From the NCBI GenBank assembly GCA_038562165.1, contig JBCFAO010000023.1, positions 1 through 62,624 on the forward strand: DNA of 62,624 bases. The letters run 5' to 3'. Source of the stretch: WRMS01 sp038562165 (lineage in GTDB: Bacteria > Bacillota > Peptococcia > DRI-13 > UBA5745). A program made the translations under genes and the position numbers. Within the stretch, counting starts at the first letter, position 1. Each line of letters starts with the position of its first letter. This document shows, piece by piece, positions 1-8,452 of this stretch. Under the pieces are notes generated by a model. The model did no database searches. It saw only the letters and a list, made by a program, of their open reading frames with translations, and was not told the origin of the DNA.

Positions 1-26
1 TGCTATAGTTGACATAAGCAAGTTTG

Positions 27-1979
27 TTATGCCATGGGCGTCATATTTGACTGTTTTTTTCTGTGCCTGACAATGGCGATTGCACAGATGCCGCCGCAGA
101 TGCAGATGCCGATGGCGTCGGTCTGCAAGCCGGGTTTGATCAAGAGCAGCGAACCAAACATCATGACGATGCTTTCGAGTCTGTTCATCCGGATATGCAT
201 GGCCTGCTGCTGCATGCCAAAAGATAGAAATGTGGCGCCGGCAATTGCGGTGACCAGCGTGGTTATTATTACAGTTCCCGAACCTTCCCAAAGAAGGGCG
301 GGCCCATAGCAGAACATATAGGGGATAACAAAGGCGGAGATACCCACCTTGCAGGCCGTCACCGCCACCTGCATAGGCTTTGCCTTGGCAATGCCGGCGC
401 CGGCATAAGCCGCCAAGGCAACCGGCGGAGTGATGGCAGAGATGCAGGCGAAATAGAAAACGAACATGTGAGCCTGCAGCGGAGTGAGTCCCAGCTGGAC
501 CAAGGCAGGGGCGGCCACCGCTGCACAGATCAGGTAGGAAGCGGTAGTTGGAAGACCCATGCCCAGCAGGATACTGGCGCACATGGTCAGCACCAATGCC
601 AGCCATAAACGGCCTCCCGCCAGCTGGACGATGGCGCTGGCAAATTTCAGCCCTGTGCCGGTGACGTTGAGTACGCCCACCACGATGCCGGCGGTGCCGC
701 ATGCCGCAATGACGCTGGTGGCTGAGAGGGCGCCGTCGCCGCAGGCTTTGAGAATTGTCTTGGGCCCCATACGGGTGTTTTTGTGTACCCAGGAGACTAC
801 GATGCAGGTGATGATGCCCATCAGCGCGGAGCGGATAGTGCTCCAGCCCAGTACCGTCAGCACAAGGATCAGCACGATCAGGGGCAGAATCAGGTGGCCC
901 TGGGTCATCATAATTTTCTTGAGGGAGGGAAGTTTTGCCCGTTCTATCCCCTGCAGATTGTGCTTGATTGCCTCCAGATCCACCATCAGGAATACTGTGT
1001 AGAAGTAGAGCAGCGCAGGAATAATGGCTGCGGTGACAATACGGCTATAAGGCATACCGATAAGTGACGCCATGATAAAGGCTGCCGATCCCATAATCGG
1101 AGGCATGATCTGCCCGCCTGTGGAGGCCGTCGCTTCAACCGCGCCTGCAAAATGGTTTTTGTAGCCGATTGACTTCATCATCGGAATGGTCATGGAGCCG
1201 GTTGTGACCACATTGGCCACGGAGTTGCCCGATACCGTTCCAAAGAGAGCGCTGGAAAGAACCGCAACCTTGGCGGGGCCGCCTCGGGCATGACCTGCCA
1301 CACTCAGGGACAGGTCGATGAAAAATTTCCCGGATCCTGAAGCTGCAAGGAATGCACCGAAGACGATGAACAGGAAAACCATTCTGGCCGATGCGTTCAT
1401 CGAGGTGCCGAAGATGGCGTCCATGCCGATCATATAGGAGAGTACCTTGGACCAGGAATATTCCCTGTGACCCAGCATTCCCGGCAGCAAATGGCCGTAG
1501 CGGCCATACAGCAGGAAGACAATGGCAATGACAGGCAGGATGTTGCCGCATGTACGCCTGGTGCACTCCAGTGTGATGAGTATAACGATAATACTGACGA
1601 TCATATCCATCGTAGTCGGCGAAATGCCAATGCGGTAAACGATGGTGTTCATCTCACGAATCATCTGGGCCGCGGCAAAAATCATCAGGGCAATGAGGAT
1701 CAGATCATAAACGGGAACCTTATCCTTCCTGCATTTTTTAAAAGGCGGGTAATACGCCAAGAGCAGGGAATAACCTGTGCCCACATGCAGTGCAAACAGG
1801 AAATATCCTGTTACAGGCTGTAAAGCAAGGTAGTAAATGTGTGCAATAGTTGTAAGGATGGCAAAAGTGAAGAAAATCTTCTTGTAGATGCCTGAGAGCT
1901 CCCGTTTTGCAGAGGATTCCTGGTCCAGCTCCTCCACATTGACGTCTTCCAGGACTTTATTTGCTTTTTTGAACAACAT
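27..1979 (-). CDS. TRAP transporter fused permease (DctQ-DctM type), TAXI class
   Basis: 650-residue integral membrane protein forming the membrane part of a tripartite ATP-independent periplasmic-type transporter, which uses an ion gradient to import an organic acid or amino-acid-like solute delivered by a binding protein. The length and continuous hydrophobic segments fit the fused small-plus-large permease that partners TAXI-type binding proteins. The DctM-like half contains glycine-rich stretches such as GTVSGNSVANVVTTGSMTIP and LLGMGLPTTASYL, typical of this family. It starts 43 bp after the TAXI lipoprotein gene and is the last gene of the operon starting at 6436. The ATG is preceded by a good AGGAGG site. 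Substrate is not visible from sequence; the operon enzymes suggest an N-substituted amino acid. Confidence 0.93.
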   Translation of the reverse strand: MLFKKANKVLEDVNVEELDQESSAKRELSGIYKKIFFTFAILTTIAHIYYLALQPVTGYFLFALHVGTGYSLLLAYYPPFKKCRKDKVPVYDLILIALMIFAAAQMIREMNTIVYRIGISPTTMDMIVSIIVILITLECTRRTCGNILPVIAIVFLLYGRYGHLLPGMLGHREYSWSKVLSYMIGMDAIFGTSMNASARMVFLFIVFGAFLAASGSGKFFIDLSLSVAGHARGGPAKVAVLSSALFGTVSGNSVANVVTTGSMTIPMMKSIGYKNHFAGAVEATASTGGQIMPPIMGSAAFIMASLIGMPYSRIVTAAIIPALLYFYTVFLMVDLEAIKHNLQGIERAKLPSLKKIMMTQGHLILPLIVLILVLTVLGWSTIRSALMGIITCIVVSWVHKNTRMGPKTILKACGDGALSATSVIAACGTAGIVVGVLNVTGTGLKFASAIVQLAGGRLWLALVLTMCASILLGMGLPTTASYLICAAVAAPALVQLGLTPLQAHMFVFYFACISAITPPVALAAYAGAGIAKAKPMQVAVTACKVGISAFVIPYMFCYGPALLWEGSGTVIITTLVTAIAGATFLSFGMQQQAMHIRMNRLESIVMMFGSLLLIKPGLQTDAIGICICGGICAIAIVRHRKKQSNMTPMA

Positions 1980-2022
1980 GTATACCTCCTATTGCAGAAT
2001 AGGATGCCGGATTAGCTGATAG

Positions 2023-3030
2023 CTATTTAAGAGAATCAGGTACGGTGACGCCCGCTTCCTCATAGTAGCGCAGTGCGCCGGGATGCAAAGGAACCACGCA
2101 ATTGCCAACGGCTTCGGGAACGGTCATTGCCGCAGTCGGATCCACAGCGATCAATGCTTCATTTTGTTCGAATGTTGTCTTAACCAAATCGTAAACCAGA
2201 TCATCTTCCATGTCTTTATGGCAGACCATCATGTTCCAGAATGCGCAGACAGGAACATCCTCGGGCTGGTTTTTGAAGGTATTGGCGGGAATGACATTTT
2301 TTGACCAATAGGGTTGAGCTGCCAAAATCTTATCAAAATCTTCATCGGTAAGTCCGATATGTTTTACGTTGTGGGTAGTTTCCAGTTCCAGCATGAAGGG
2401 TCCGGGGATGCCGGTGATGGAGAAGCAGGCGTCGATAGTACCATCCTTAAGGCCGCTGATCTGGCCGTCCGTAGGAAGGCTTGTGACGCTCTTGGCATTG
2501 ATACCGAGGATTTCCAGCAGAGCGCGCCCTGCAAGGTCACTGGTGGCGCCGGGGGAGCCGACGGCGATGTTTTTGCCTTCGAAGTCGTAGACCGACTCAA
2601 TGCCGCTGCCTTCGAGGGTGTAAATGTACAAAACGCTGTAATAGGTGGCAAACATGCCCCGCATTTTGTCGTACTTTGTACCTCCGGTCCAGCCGGTGCC
2701 GCTCCAGCCCTCACCGCCCAGCCAGGTGGTGACAAAGCCGAGCTCCATTTCATCCTGCTGGATCAGCTGCATATTGGTATTCGGGCCGCCGGTTACTTCA
2801 ACTGAGCAGTCTACGTTTTGCACATTTTCATTCATGATTTTTGACCAGCCAGCCCCCCAGACATAATAGGTGCCTCCCACACTGGAGGTGCCCAGCAACA
2901 GGCGGGCAAGGGGACGGCCGGTGGCTTCTCCGGGTTCTGCAGGAGACGCGGAAGGCGTTGACGGTGAACAGCCGGCGAATGCTGCTAAAATTAGGACGGC
3001 TGCCAGATATAGAGCCAAGCATTTTTTCAT
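2023..3030 (-). CDS. TAXI family TRAP transporter solute-binding lipoprotein
   Basis: 335-residue extracytoplasmic binding protein. The N-terminus is a lipoprotein signal peptide with lipobox AFAGC (Cys21), followed by a Ser/Pro/Ala linker, so it is anchored on the outer face of the membrane. The mature part begins with LLLGTSSVGGTYYVWGAGWS, the characteristic TAXI start (G-T-x-x-x-G-x-Y-Y), and continues with DFEGKNIAVGSPGA, also typical. It delivers substrate to the fused permease encoded just downstream. An 82-bp gap separates it from the GntR gene upstream; a separate promoter there is possible but I see no convincing one. The family commonly binds glutamate-like or small carboxylate ligands; the actual ligand is inference only. 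Confidence 0.93.
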   Translation of the reverse strand: MKKCLALYLAAVLILAAFAGCSPSTPSASPAEPGEATGRPLARLLLGTSSVGGTYYVWGAGWSKIMNENVQNVDCSVEVTGGPNTNMQLIQQDEMELGFVTTWLGGEGWSGTGWTGGTKYDKMRGMFATYYSVLYIYTLEGSGIESVYDFEGKNIAVGSPGATSDLAGRALLEILGINAKSVTSLPTDGQISGLKDGTIDACFSITGIPGPFMLELETTHNVKHIGLTDEDFDKILAAQPYWSKNVIPANTFKNQPEDVPVCAFWNMMVCHKDMEDDLVYDLVKTTFEQNEALIAVDPTAAMTVPEAVGNCVVPLHPGALRYYEEAGVTVPDSLK

Positions 3031-3112
3031 GGTAGATCCTCCTTCTAATTATTGGTTTTTGTGTTTCTTGCCGGGGCGGAGTATCTTCAAAATCACCGCT
3101 TCGGACAGGGGG

Positions 3113-3820
3113 CTATAGTTCGATTTCCAATTTTATCCTATCCGAATTGACGATGCTTTTGGTGAGGATAATGGGCCTGTCGCCGCTATACCCAATACGG
3201 GAAAGGAGCAGTATAGGCTTGTTTTGATTGCACTTAAGGTAGCGGGCCTCAGCCGCCGTCGGCAACGTCGGTTCGATCAGATTCTTGAACCTGGTGAGTT
3301 TGATACCCTCGTTGGACTCAAGAAAGTCATACAAACGCTTGTTAAAATCAATTAGCTCCATTTGAACATTCAGGCTTTTTGCGAAATAAGATTTCTCGAA
3401 GATGCTTGGAATGCTGCGTTCGTCAGCCAGGTAACGCAGCCGCGAGATCTCGTATATCTCGCTTTCCAAAGGAACTGCAAGAATCTGGGCCAAGCTTTCG
3501 CTGGCTTGGATGATCTTGATCTCAAGCAGGCTGTGGTAGGTGCCGGCCTCCGTAGGAAAGAACATCTTGAGGTAGTCCCACTTATAAGCCGGCTTTGTGA
3601 CAAAGGTTCCGGCGCCCCGTTTGGAATTGAGCAAGCCCTTTGCTTGAAGCTGGGCTATGGCGTGCCGCACCGTCTCCCGGCTTACCTTAAATTGCGCCGC
3701 TATCCGCGTTTCGGAGGGAATTTTGCTGCCTCCTCCCCACTCACCATTGTCTATTTGCCTCTGTATATAGTCCGCAATCTGCTTGTAAAGAGATTTGTTA
3801 TTCATTTTTTGTTGTGGCAT
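3113..3820 (-). CDS. GntR family transcriptional regulator, HutC/UTRA subfamily
   Basis: About 235 residues. A winged helix-turn-helix (roughly residues 10-75, with IPSETRIAAQFKVSRETVRHA as the recognition region) is followed by a UTRA ligand-binding domain (roughly 90-235). It probably senses the transported compound or its breakdown product and controls its own operon: two sites resembling the HutC/GntR half-palindrome TTGTCTAG lie at the operon promoter (6471-6514). The ATG at 3820 is chosen because AGGA lies 7 bases upstream; a TTG two codons earlier is less likely. It lies 15 bp after the lyase-like gene. Family assignment is secure; ligand and operator assignment are inference. Confidence 0.92.
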   Translation of the reverse strand: MPQQKMNNKSLYKQIADYIQRQIDNGEWGGGSKIPSETRIAAQFKVSRETVRHAIAQLQAKGLLNSKRGAGTFVTKPAYKWDYLKMFFPTEAGTYHSLLEIKIIQASESLAQILAVPLESEIYEISRLRYLADERSIPSIFEKSYFAKSLNVQMELIDFNKRLYDFLESNEGIKLTRFKNLIEPTLPTAAEARYLKCNQNKPILLLSRIGYSGDRPIILTKSIVNSDRIKLEIEL

Positions 3821-3841
3821 AAACAAATCCTACTTTACTGT

Positions 3842-5329
3842 TTATTTGGCAAACTTGCTTATCTCAGCTTCAAGCTTTTCCCTTGCTGACCGCAAGTCAT
3901 CGAGTAATTCCAGAAAGGATGCCCTATCCTGATCTAATTTTTGGGAAAGGCGGAGGATCATATCCTGACATTCCTTCGGTGACGGTGCGCCGTAGTCGGA
4001 CTTATTATGCACCGAATTAACCGAGTCCAGTACACTGCTCAGCTCTTGCTGGCTCCACCCAAAGGTCTTGGCAGCAAATTCCTCGCTTGCATTGTTGAGC
4101 ATTTCCACCGTCATTTGGGAGGCGTCCAAGCCATTATCCAAACACTGGCTCACCATGCTGCCTACGATGTGATGTGCAACTCTGAAGGAGAGCCCCTCCT
4201 TTTTGACAAGCTCATCAGCCAGTTCGGTAACTGTGCAAAAATTCCGGTCCGCCCGTTTTTTCATGTTGCCCGTCTTGATGATCAGCTTTTCTACCGTTTC
4301 GCCGAGCAGATTGAGGATTGCCTCCATTTGATCCGCCGCATCCCAAAAAGGGGCGATGCTTTCGCCGGCAATATCGCGGCAATGGCCGTAGGGAATGCCC
4401 TTCATGCAACTGAAGGAAGCCACATAAGCGCCTAAAAGATGTGAGGTTTTTGCTTTGCAATGCTCCAGCGTCACCGAATTTTTCTTTTGCGGCATGATGC
4501 TGCTGCTGGCTGCCAGAGAGTCGTCAACCTCGATATAGGAGAATTCGTCGGTGGCCCAGATGTACAGATCATTAACAAAGCGGTTGATGGTGGCGCCGAA
4601 GCTTACGAAGGAGCCCAGCAATTCCAGCAGGTAGTCCCGGGATGCCACTGCATCCATATTGTTGTACATCGGTCCGTTGAAACCGAGGAGTTCGGCGGCG
4701 TAATGCCGGTCAATGGGGAAACTGGTTCCGGCAAAAGCGCCGCTACCCAGTGTGCACTGGTTAAGGCGCTCATAGGCTGTGAACATGCGGGCATAATCGC
4801 GCTCCAGGCCTTGGGCCACTGCAGTGAAATAGAAGGCGATTGAGATGGGCTGTGCCGGCTGCATGTGGGTATACCCGGTGAATACTGTTTCTTTGTGTTC
4901 GGCTGCCTTTCTGAGCAATACTTCCCGCAGATTTAACAGCAGCGGGTAAAGCTTGATCATTTGGTCACGCACATTCATGCGGCTGATTGTGGAATGCAAG
5001 TCGTTGCGGCTGCGGGCTGTATGCAGCTTGCCGCCGACCTCCATGCCGACTTTGCCGATCAGATAATTTTCAAGGTTGAAATAGTAATCCTCAAGTTCGG
5101 GATTGAGGTTGAAGGCGGCATTTCCCTCCTTCTCCAAATCCAAAAAAGCCGAGAGGATTTCTGCGGCTTCCTCAGAGGTGATAATACCCTGCTTGCTCAG
5201 CATGAGTGCATGGGCGATGTTCAGCGACAGCATATTGTAAAAGGAGCGCTTGTTGTCCGCAAGAATAGCGGGACCAAAGAGGTATTTGCAGACAGTACCG
5301 CTGGGTTTGGTTTTTAGTCGCTCTCTCAT
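3842..5329 (-). CDS. Argininosuccinate lyase-like protein (fumarase/aspartase superfamily)
   Basis: 495-residue homotetrameric-type lyase. Diagnostic motifs are KLHTARSRND (101-110), GYTHMQPAQP (152-161), LGSGAFAGTSFPIDR (194-208) and the mobile catalytic loop SSSIMPQKKN (275-284) with its active Ser. These match argininosuccinate lyase more than fumarase or aspartase. However it is not next to argG or any arginine gene and the first motif carries Ala where ASL has Gly (HTGRSRND). Members of this branch can split other N-(carboxyalkyl) amino acids, such as EDDS lyase. In this operon, with an opine-dehydrogenase-like protein and an importer, a catabolic C-N lyase acting on an imported or oxidised N-substituted amino acid is more likely than arginine synthesis. 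The ATG lies 6 bp after the upstream stop, with a GAGGTG site. Confidence 0.85.
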   Translation of the reverse strand: MRERLKTKPSGTVCKYLFGPAILADNKRSFYNMLSLNIAHALMLSKQGIITSEEAAEILSAFLDLEKEGNAAFNLNPELEDYYFNLENYLIGKVGMEVGGKLHTARSRNDLHSTISRMNVRDQMIKLYPLLLNLREVLLRKAAEHKETVFTGYTHMQPAQPISIAFYFTAVAQGLERDYARMFTAYERLNQCTLGSGAFAGTSFPIDRHYAAELLGFNGPMYNNMDAVASRDYLLELLGSFVSFGATINRFVNDLYIWATDEFSYIEVDDSLAASSSIMPQKKNSVTLEHCKAKTSHLLGAYVASFSCMKGIPYGHCRDIAGESIAPFWDAADQMEAILNLLGETVEKLIIKTGNMKKRADRNFCTVTELADELVKKEGLSFRVAHHIVGSMVSQCLDNGLDASQMTVEMLNNASEEFAAKTFGWSQQELSSVLDSVNSVHNKSDYGAPSPKECQDMILRLSQKLDQDRASFLELLDDLRSAREKLEAEISKFAK

Positions 5330-5335
5330 GACACC

Positions 5336-6436
5336 TCAATCCCCCTTTAAAGCGGTTTTTCCGGTCATCACATAATCGATAATCTCCTTAACATTCATGC
5401 CTGCAAGCCCCATCCTTTGCATAGAGGTACCGCCGGCATAAAAGTCGCGGTTACGCACAATGTTGGCCAGACGGATCATTGTATCGATGACCGGTACTTC
5501 CATGCCCAGAAGACGGGCAAATTCCGCAATGGGAACAATGCCCATGGGCACATCCTCGTCGATATAGCGGTCCGGAGCCTGCTTGGCGGTGGCAGGCAGG
5601 CCGGAGGCCTCTTTCTGCGGGATCGGCACATAGTGCTTCCCTTTGTAGCAGAGCTCGTTGAAGCCGTCGTAGGTAACCACTTCGAGGCCCAGCTTCCTCA
5701 TCACCTGGCAACGCTCCTCGTCTAGCTGGTATTTAATACGCTGCACCGTTTCGGAACCCCAGGCATGAAAGTCGAAATCTTCTGGCCGCGGCATCTCCAC
5801 TTTGTCCATGTTCATCAGGTAAGGGACGATATGGGTGGTGGGGTTGACGTTGTTGCAGCCGATGCTCAACGAATCCTGTCCCAGGGCCGCTTCAAAAATG
5901 GCCGGTTTGATGATGTCCAGCAGTTCCTGGTTCCGTACCGCCGGAAAAGCTGCCATCGGCAATACTGCCTTGCGGGCTTTGATGCCTGCATGGGCAGGCT
6001 CAATCAGACGGGTGGCGTAAGGGAAGCTGATGGTCTCGCCAATGAGGGGCAGCTCCTTGACGCCGTTTTCCCGTAATGTCTTGGCGAACATGATCGAACT
6101 GCCCACATAGCCGGGAATCAGCAGGAAGGTATGATTCGGCCTGACAAAGGGAGCCACTTGCTTTGCGAATAAGTTGTATATGTTTGAGGTGACACATACC
6201 AAAAAAACATCGCCGGAGCCGACAGCTTCTTCGAGGTTGGCGGTGGCGCCGGATACAGGCGCAAACCCTTCCACAACGGGACCGCTCATCTTGATGCCCC
6301 CCTGCTGCCGGATGCTTGCGATAGTGGCTTCGTTTATGTCGTAGATTGCCTTAGGCGCAACGCCCCTGAGAACCATGTCGCCCGCGAGGGACTGCCCGCC
6401 GTTGCCGGCGCCGATAATCACATATGACTTTGCCAT
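5336..6436 (-). CDS. Opine (octopine/nopaline) dehydrogenase family protein
   Basis: 366-residue cytoplasmic NAD(P)-dependent oxidoreductase. An N-terminal Rossmann fold carries GAGNGG (residues 9-14), and the C-terminal helical octopine-dehydrogenase domain contains the conserved NNVNPTTH segment (His202, the usual catalytic histidine) and PDRYIDEDVPMGIVPIAEFA. Family members interconvert an amino acid plus a 2-oxo acid with an N-(carboxyalkyl) amino acid. As first gene of an operon with a C-N lyase, a GntR regulator and a TAXI-TRAP importer, it probably works in the oxidative, catabolic direction or modifies the substrate before cleavage; direction and substrate are inference. The start is well defined by AGGAGGGG upstream of the ATG. 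Confidence 0.88.
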   Translation of the reverse strand: MAKSYVIIGAGNGGQSLAGDMVLRGVAPKAIYDINEATIASIRQQGGIKMSGPVVEGFAPVSGATANLEEAVGSGDVFLVCVTSNIYNLFAKQVAPFVRPNHTFLLIPGYVGSSIMFAKTLRENGVKELPLIGETISFPYATRLIEPAHAGIKARKAVLPMAAFPAVRNQELLDIIKPAIFEAALGQDSLSIGCNNVNPTTHIVPYLMNMDKVEMPRPEDFDFHAWGSETVQRIKYQLDEERCQVMRKLGLEVVTYDGFNELCYKGKHYVPIPQKEASGLPATAKQAPDRYIDEDVPMGIVPIAEFARLLGMEVPVIDTMIRLANIVRNRDFYAGGTSMQRMGLAGMNVKEIIDYVMTGKTALKGD

Positions 6437-6470
6437 TTGATCCCCTCCTGTCTTTATCGCTTGCCTAGAT

Positions 6471-6514
6471 AACTAGACAGGTAAAAGTTTTTGCAGCCAT
6501 ACTTGTCTAGTCAA
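6471..6514 (-). promoter_or_regulatory. Putative GntR operator pair for the opine/TRAP operon
   Basis: Two related sites flank a 19-bp gap: aactagacagg (6471-6481) and acttgtctagtcaa (6501-6514). The second, TTGTCTAGTCAA, differs at one base from the symmetrical TTGTCTAGACAA form recognised by several HutC/UTRA-type GntR regulators. Together they also form an 11-bp inverted repeat with one mismatch. They lie just downstream of the predicted -10, where a repressor would block initiation. Confidence 0.6.
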
Positions 6515-6516
6515 TT

Positions 6517-6546
6517 TATTTAACCATGATAATCCATAATAGTCAA
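6517..6546 (-). promoter_or_regulatory. Predicted sigma-A promoter of the opine/TRAP operon
   Basis: On the minus strand TTGACT (6541-6546) and TAAATA (6517-6522) are separated by 18 bp, about 80 bp upstream of the first ATG. The putative GntR sites start immediately after the -10. Confidence 0.5.
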
Positions 6547-6551
6547 TAATT

Positions 6552-6590
6552 GGTAAAAAATAATTCCACCTCGATTGATGAGATGGAATT
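6552..6590 (-). terminator. Intrinsic terminator after the DegV gene
   Basis: On the minus strand an 11-bp stem (6580-6590 with 6562-6572, one G-T pair, 7-base loop) is followed by a run of T residues. It lies about 75 bp after the DegV stop codon and separates it from the opine operon promoter. A similar stem sequence is reused at 12797-12820. Confidence 0.75.
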
Positions 6591-6667
6591 AGCTCTAAGA
6601 TTATTCGCAATGAAATAGGAAGCCGGTCTGCCGCTACGCTGCCGATAGCTTTAGCGGCTTTCTGGGT

Positions 6668-7555
6668 CTAATTGTTTCTTTTTTCTCCCCAGAAGAAAAG
6701 AGCCACCGTGCCGGGTCCGGTATGGCTGCCTATGGTAGTACCGACATTATTGATTTCCACAGGCCCCTTTAGTTTCGGAAAACGCTCTTCTACAAGGGCC
6801 GCTACAGCCTCTGCGTCTTCAAAGCAACCCGCGTTTGAAATGTAACATTTGCCGTCATAAGCAGTGCCTCCCTGGGCATATTCCTCCATTTTGTTTGCAA
6901 TCTCGTGGATGACTTTTTTCTTGCCTTTTATCTTAAAGCGGGGAATGAGCTTGCCTTCATGGTCCATATTGAGCAAGGGGCAAATATTCAACATAGTGCC
7001 AACCCAGCCGGAGGCTTTGGAAATGCGGCCGCCTTTGACATAGAAGGTCAGATCTGTGGAGAAGAACCAATGGTGCAACTCCAGCTTATGCTCGTTTGCC
7101 CAAACATACAATTTGTCGATGTCCATGCCCTCATCCCGGAGGTCGGCAAGTTTGTCCATAAGCAGGCCGTAGCCGGAGGAAGCTCCCAAAGAATCCACAA
7201 TATAGATTTTCCTGTCCGGATATTTTTGCAGCAGGCTGCTTCTTGCAATACTTGCAGAATTGTATACGCCGGAAAGGCCGCTGGACAAACTCACATGCAG
7301 GATGTCCAGTCCTTGCTCCAAAAAGGGCGTAAAATAGTCAATGAATTCTTCCACATTGACTTGGGAGGTTTTTGTTTCGGCGCCCTCAAGCATTGCTTTG
7401 TAGAACTGGTCAAAAGGCATGGATTTGCCTAAATCGTCATCGTACTGTTTCCCGTCCAAAGAGTAGTGAAAACAGACAAAATGAATACCTCTTTCCCTGA
7501 AATGTTCTTCAGTTAAATCCGCCGTAGAACAACAGCTAAGTATGTATTTTCCCAT
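6668..7555 (-). CDS. DegV family fatty-acid-binding protein
   Basis: 295 residues, normal for the family. The first half has STADLT near the N-terminus, KTSQVNVEEF and HVSLSSGLSGVYNSA, which form the fatty-acid-binding cleft in DegV/FakB proteins. The second half contains TFYVKGGRISKA, a conserved DegV segment. FakB-type members hand exogenous fatty acids to the FakA kinase; no fakA is in this window, so the exact role here is unproven. It is monocistronic as far as seen, with a terminator just downstream. The ATG has a weak upstream AAGGAG. A possible 18-codon leader frame ends inside this ribosome binding site but has no other support. Confidence 0.85.
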   Translation of the reverse strand: MGKYILSCCSTADLTEEHFRERGIHFVCFHYSLDGKQYDDDLGKSMPFDQFYKAMLEGAETKTSQVNVEEFIDYFTPFLEQGLDILHVSLSSGLSGVYNSASIARSSLLQKYPDRKIYIVDSLGASSGYGLLMDKLADLRDEGMDIDKLYVWANEHKLELHHWFFSTDLTFYVKGGRISKASGWVGTMLNICPLLNMDHEGKLIPRFKIKGKKKVIHEIANKMEEYAQGGTAYDGKCYISNAGCFEDAEAVAALVEERFPKLKGPVEINNVGTTIGSHTGPGTVALFFWGEKRNN

Positions 7556-7681
7556 AATTATTTTCTCCTTAACTTTCTAATATTGGTACGCCGCAGCTAT
7601 AGAACAATAGATCCCTGGTTGTCATAATAATATCCTTAATTTGTAAATTTGTCCATTATATTGATCCGAAGCATTCCTTTC

Positions 7682-8263
7682 TTATTTGACCATTAAGCAT
7701 AAGAAAAAGGCAAATAGTGCCGTAAGTGAGCCATAGAGCAATTCTTTAAGGGTGTGACGCTTTAATGTCAGGGAAGACCACAAGATGGCGCCAAACAGCA
7801 GCACACAGGGGAGGATTGCTATACCGCCAATAAAGTAGACGAACAATAGCATGGGCCCTACAAGGCTGCAGGCGTGGCCGCTGGCCCTTATTCCTATCAC
7901 TTTATTAAGCAGGATAAGAATCAAGACAGACAGGAAGTAAACCAGAAAGATCAATGACAGCCCCCTGCTTACTCCTCGGGCAAGCCCATAGAGAACTGCG
8001 CCGGCATAACAGATCAGATTCAGGACCAGGGCCAGATTCCGCTGTCCCTCCCTCACCGCGCTTTTGTGCTTTGGCAGGAGATGGGCAAGGGGATAAGCCA
8101 GGAGCGGAATCAGGGTAAGGAATAGAATCGATAAAAGCAATTCCTGAGAGCCGGCAAAGATACCCCTATCCCGAAAAAACAAGATCAACAAAAGCGCAAG
8201 CACCATAACCGGCGGCACCGTCACGGCGCGGATGGCTTTTGCGGCTTGCTCCCGCCTAATCAT
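7682..8263 (-). CDS. PAP2-like integral membrane protein
   Basis: 193 residues with about five or six hydrophobic segments. The short motif IRASGHACSLVGP resembles the SGH signature of membrane phosphatidic-acid phosphatases, and KRHTLKELLYG resembles their third motif, but without the usual final Asp. It may therefore be a degenerate or non-phosphatase member. The ATG at 8263 is preferred to a TTG five codons upstream, although neither has a strong ribosome site. It is transcribed away from the TetR gene, sharing the 8264-8452 intergenic region. Confidence in a protein-coding membrane gene is high; the enzymatic role is uncertain. Confidence 0.6.
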   Translation of the reverse strand: MIRREQAAKAIRAVTVPPVMVLALLLILFFRDRGIFAGSQELLLSILFLTLIPLLAYPLAHLLPKHKSAVREGQRNLALVLNLICYAGAVLYGLARGVSRGLSLIFLVYFLSVLILILLNKVIGIRASGHACSLVGPMLLFVYFIGGIAILPCVLLFGAILWSSLTLKRHTLKELLYGSLTALFAFFLCLMVK

Positions 8264-8338
8264 CCCGGAGGCCCCCAAGGGAACGAGGGTTTAACAGGCA
8301 ATTTCTCATAAAAGTTCCCTCCAAAAATACTGTACACT

Positions 8339-8367
8339 TTGACAGATAATATTGCACCTGTTAAAAT
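8339..8367 (+). promoter_or_regulatory. Sigma-A promoter of the TetR-family gene
   Basis: TTGACA (8339-8344), a 17-bp spacer and TAAAAT (8362-8367) match the sigma-A consensus closely, 85 bp upstream of the regulator ATG. The spacer (CAGATAATATTGCACCTG) is partly palindromic and could be the autoregulatory operator; that part is inference. Confidence 0.7.
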
Positions 8368-8452
8368 TATAGCGCTTACAAAATAAGGATACAACATACA
8401 CAATCTGATTTTGGTCAGTTATTTATACAAAAATAAGAGGGGTGTAAAAATA

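Noticed and set aside
7556..7620. 18-codon leader peptide before DegV
   Set aside because: It has only a weak ribosome site and no structure or regulatory codons, so it is not called as a gene.
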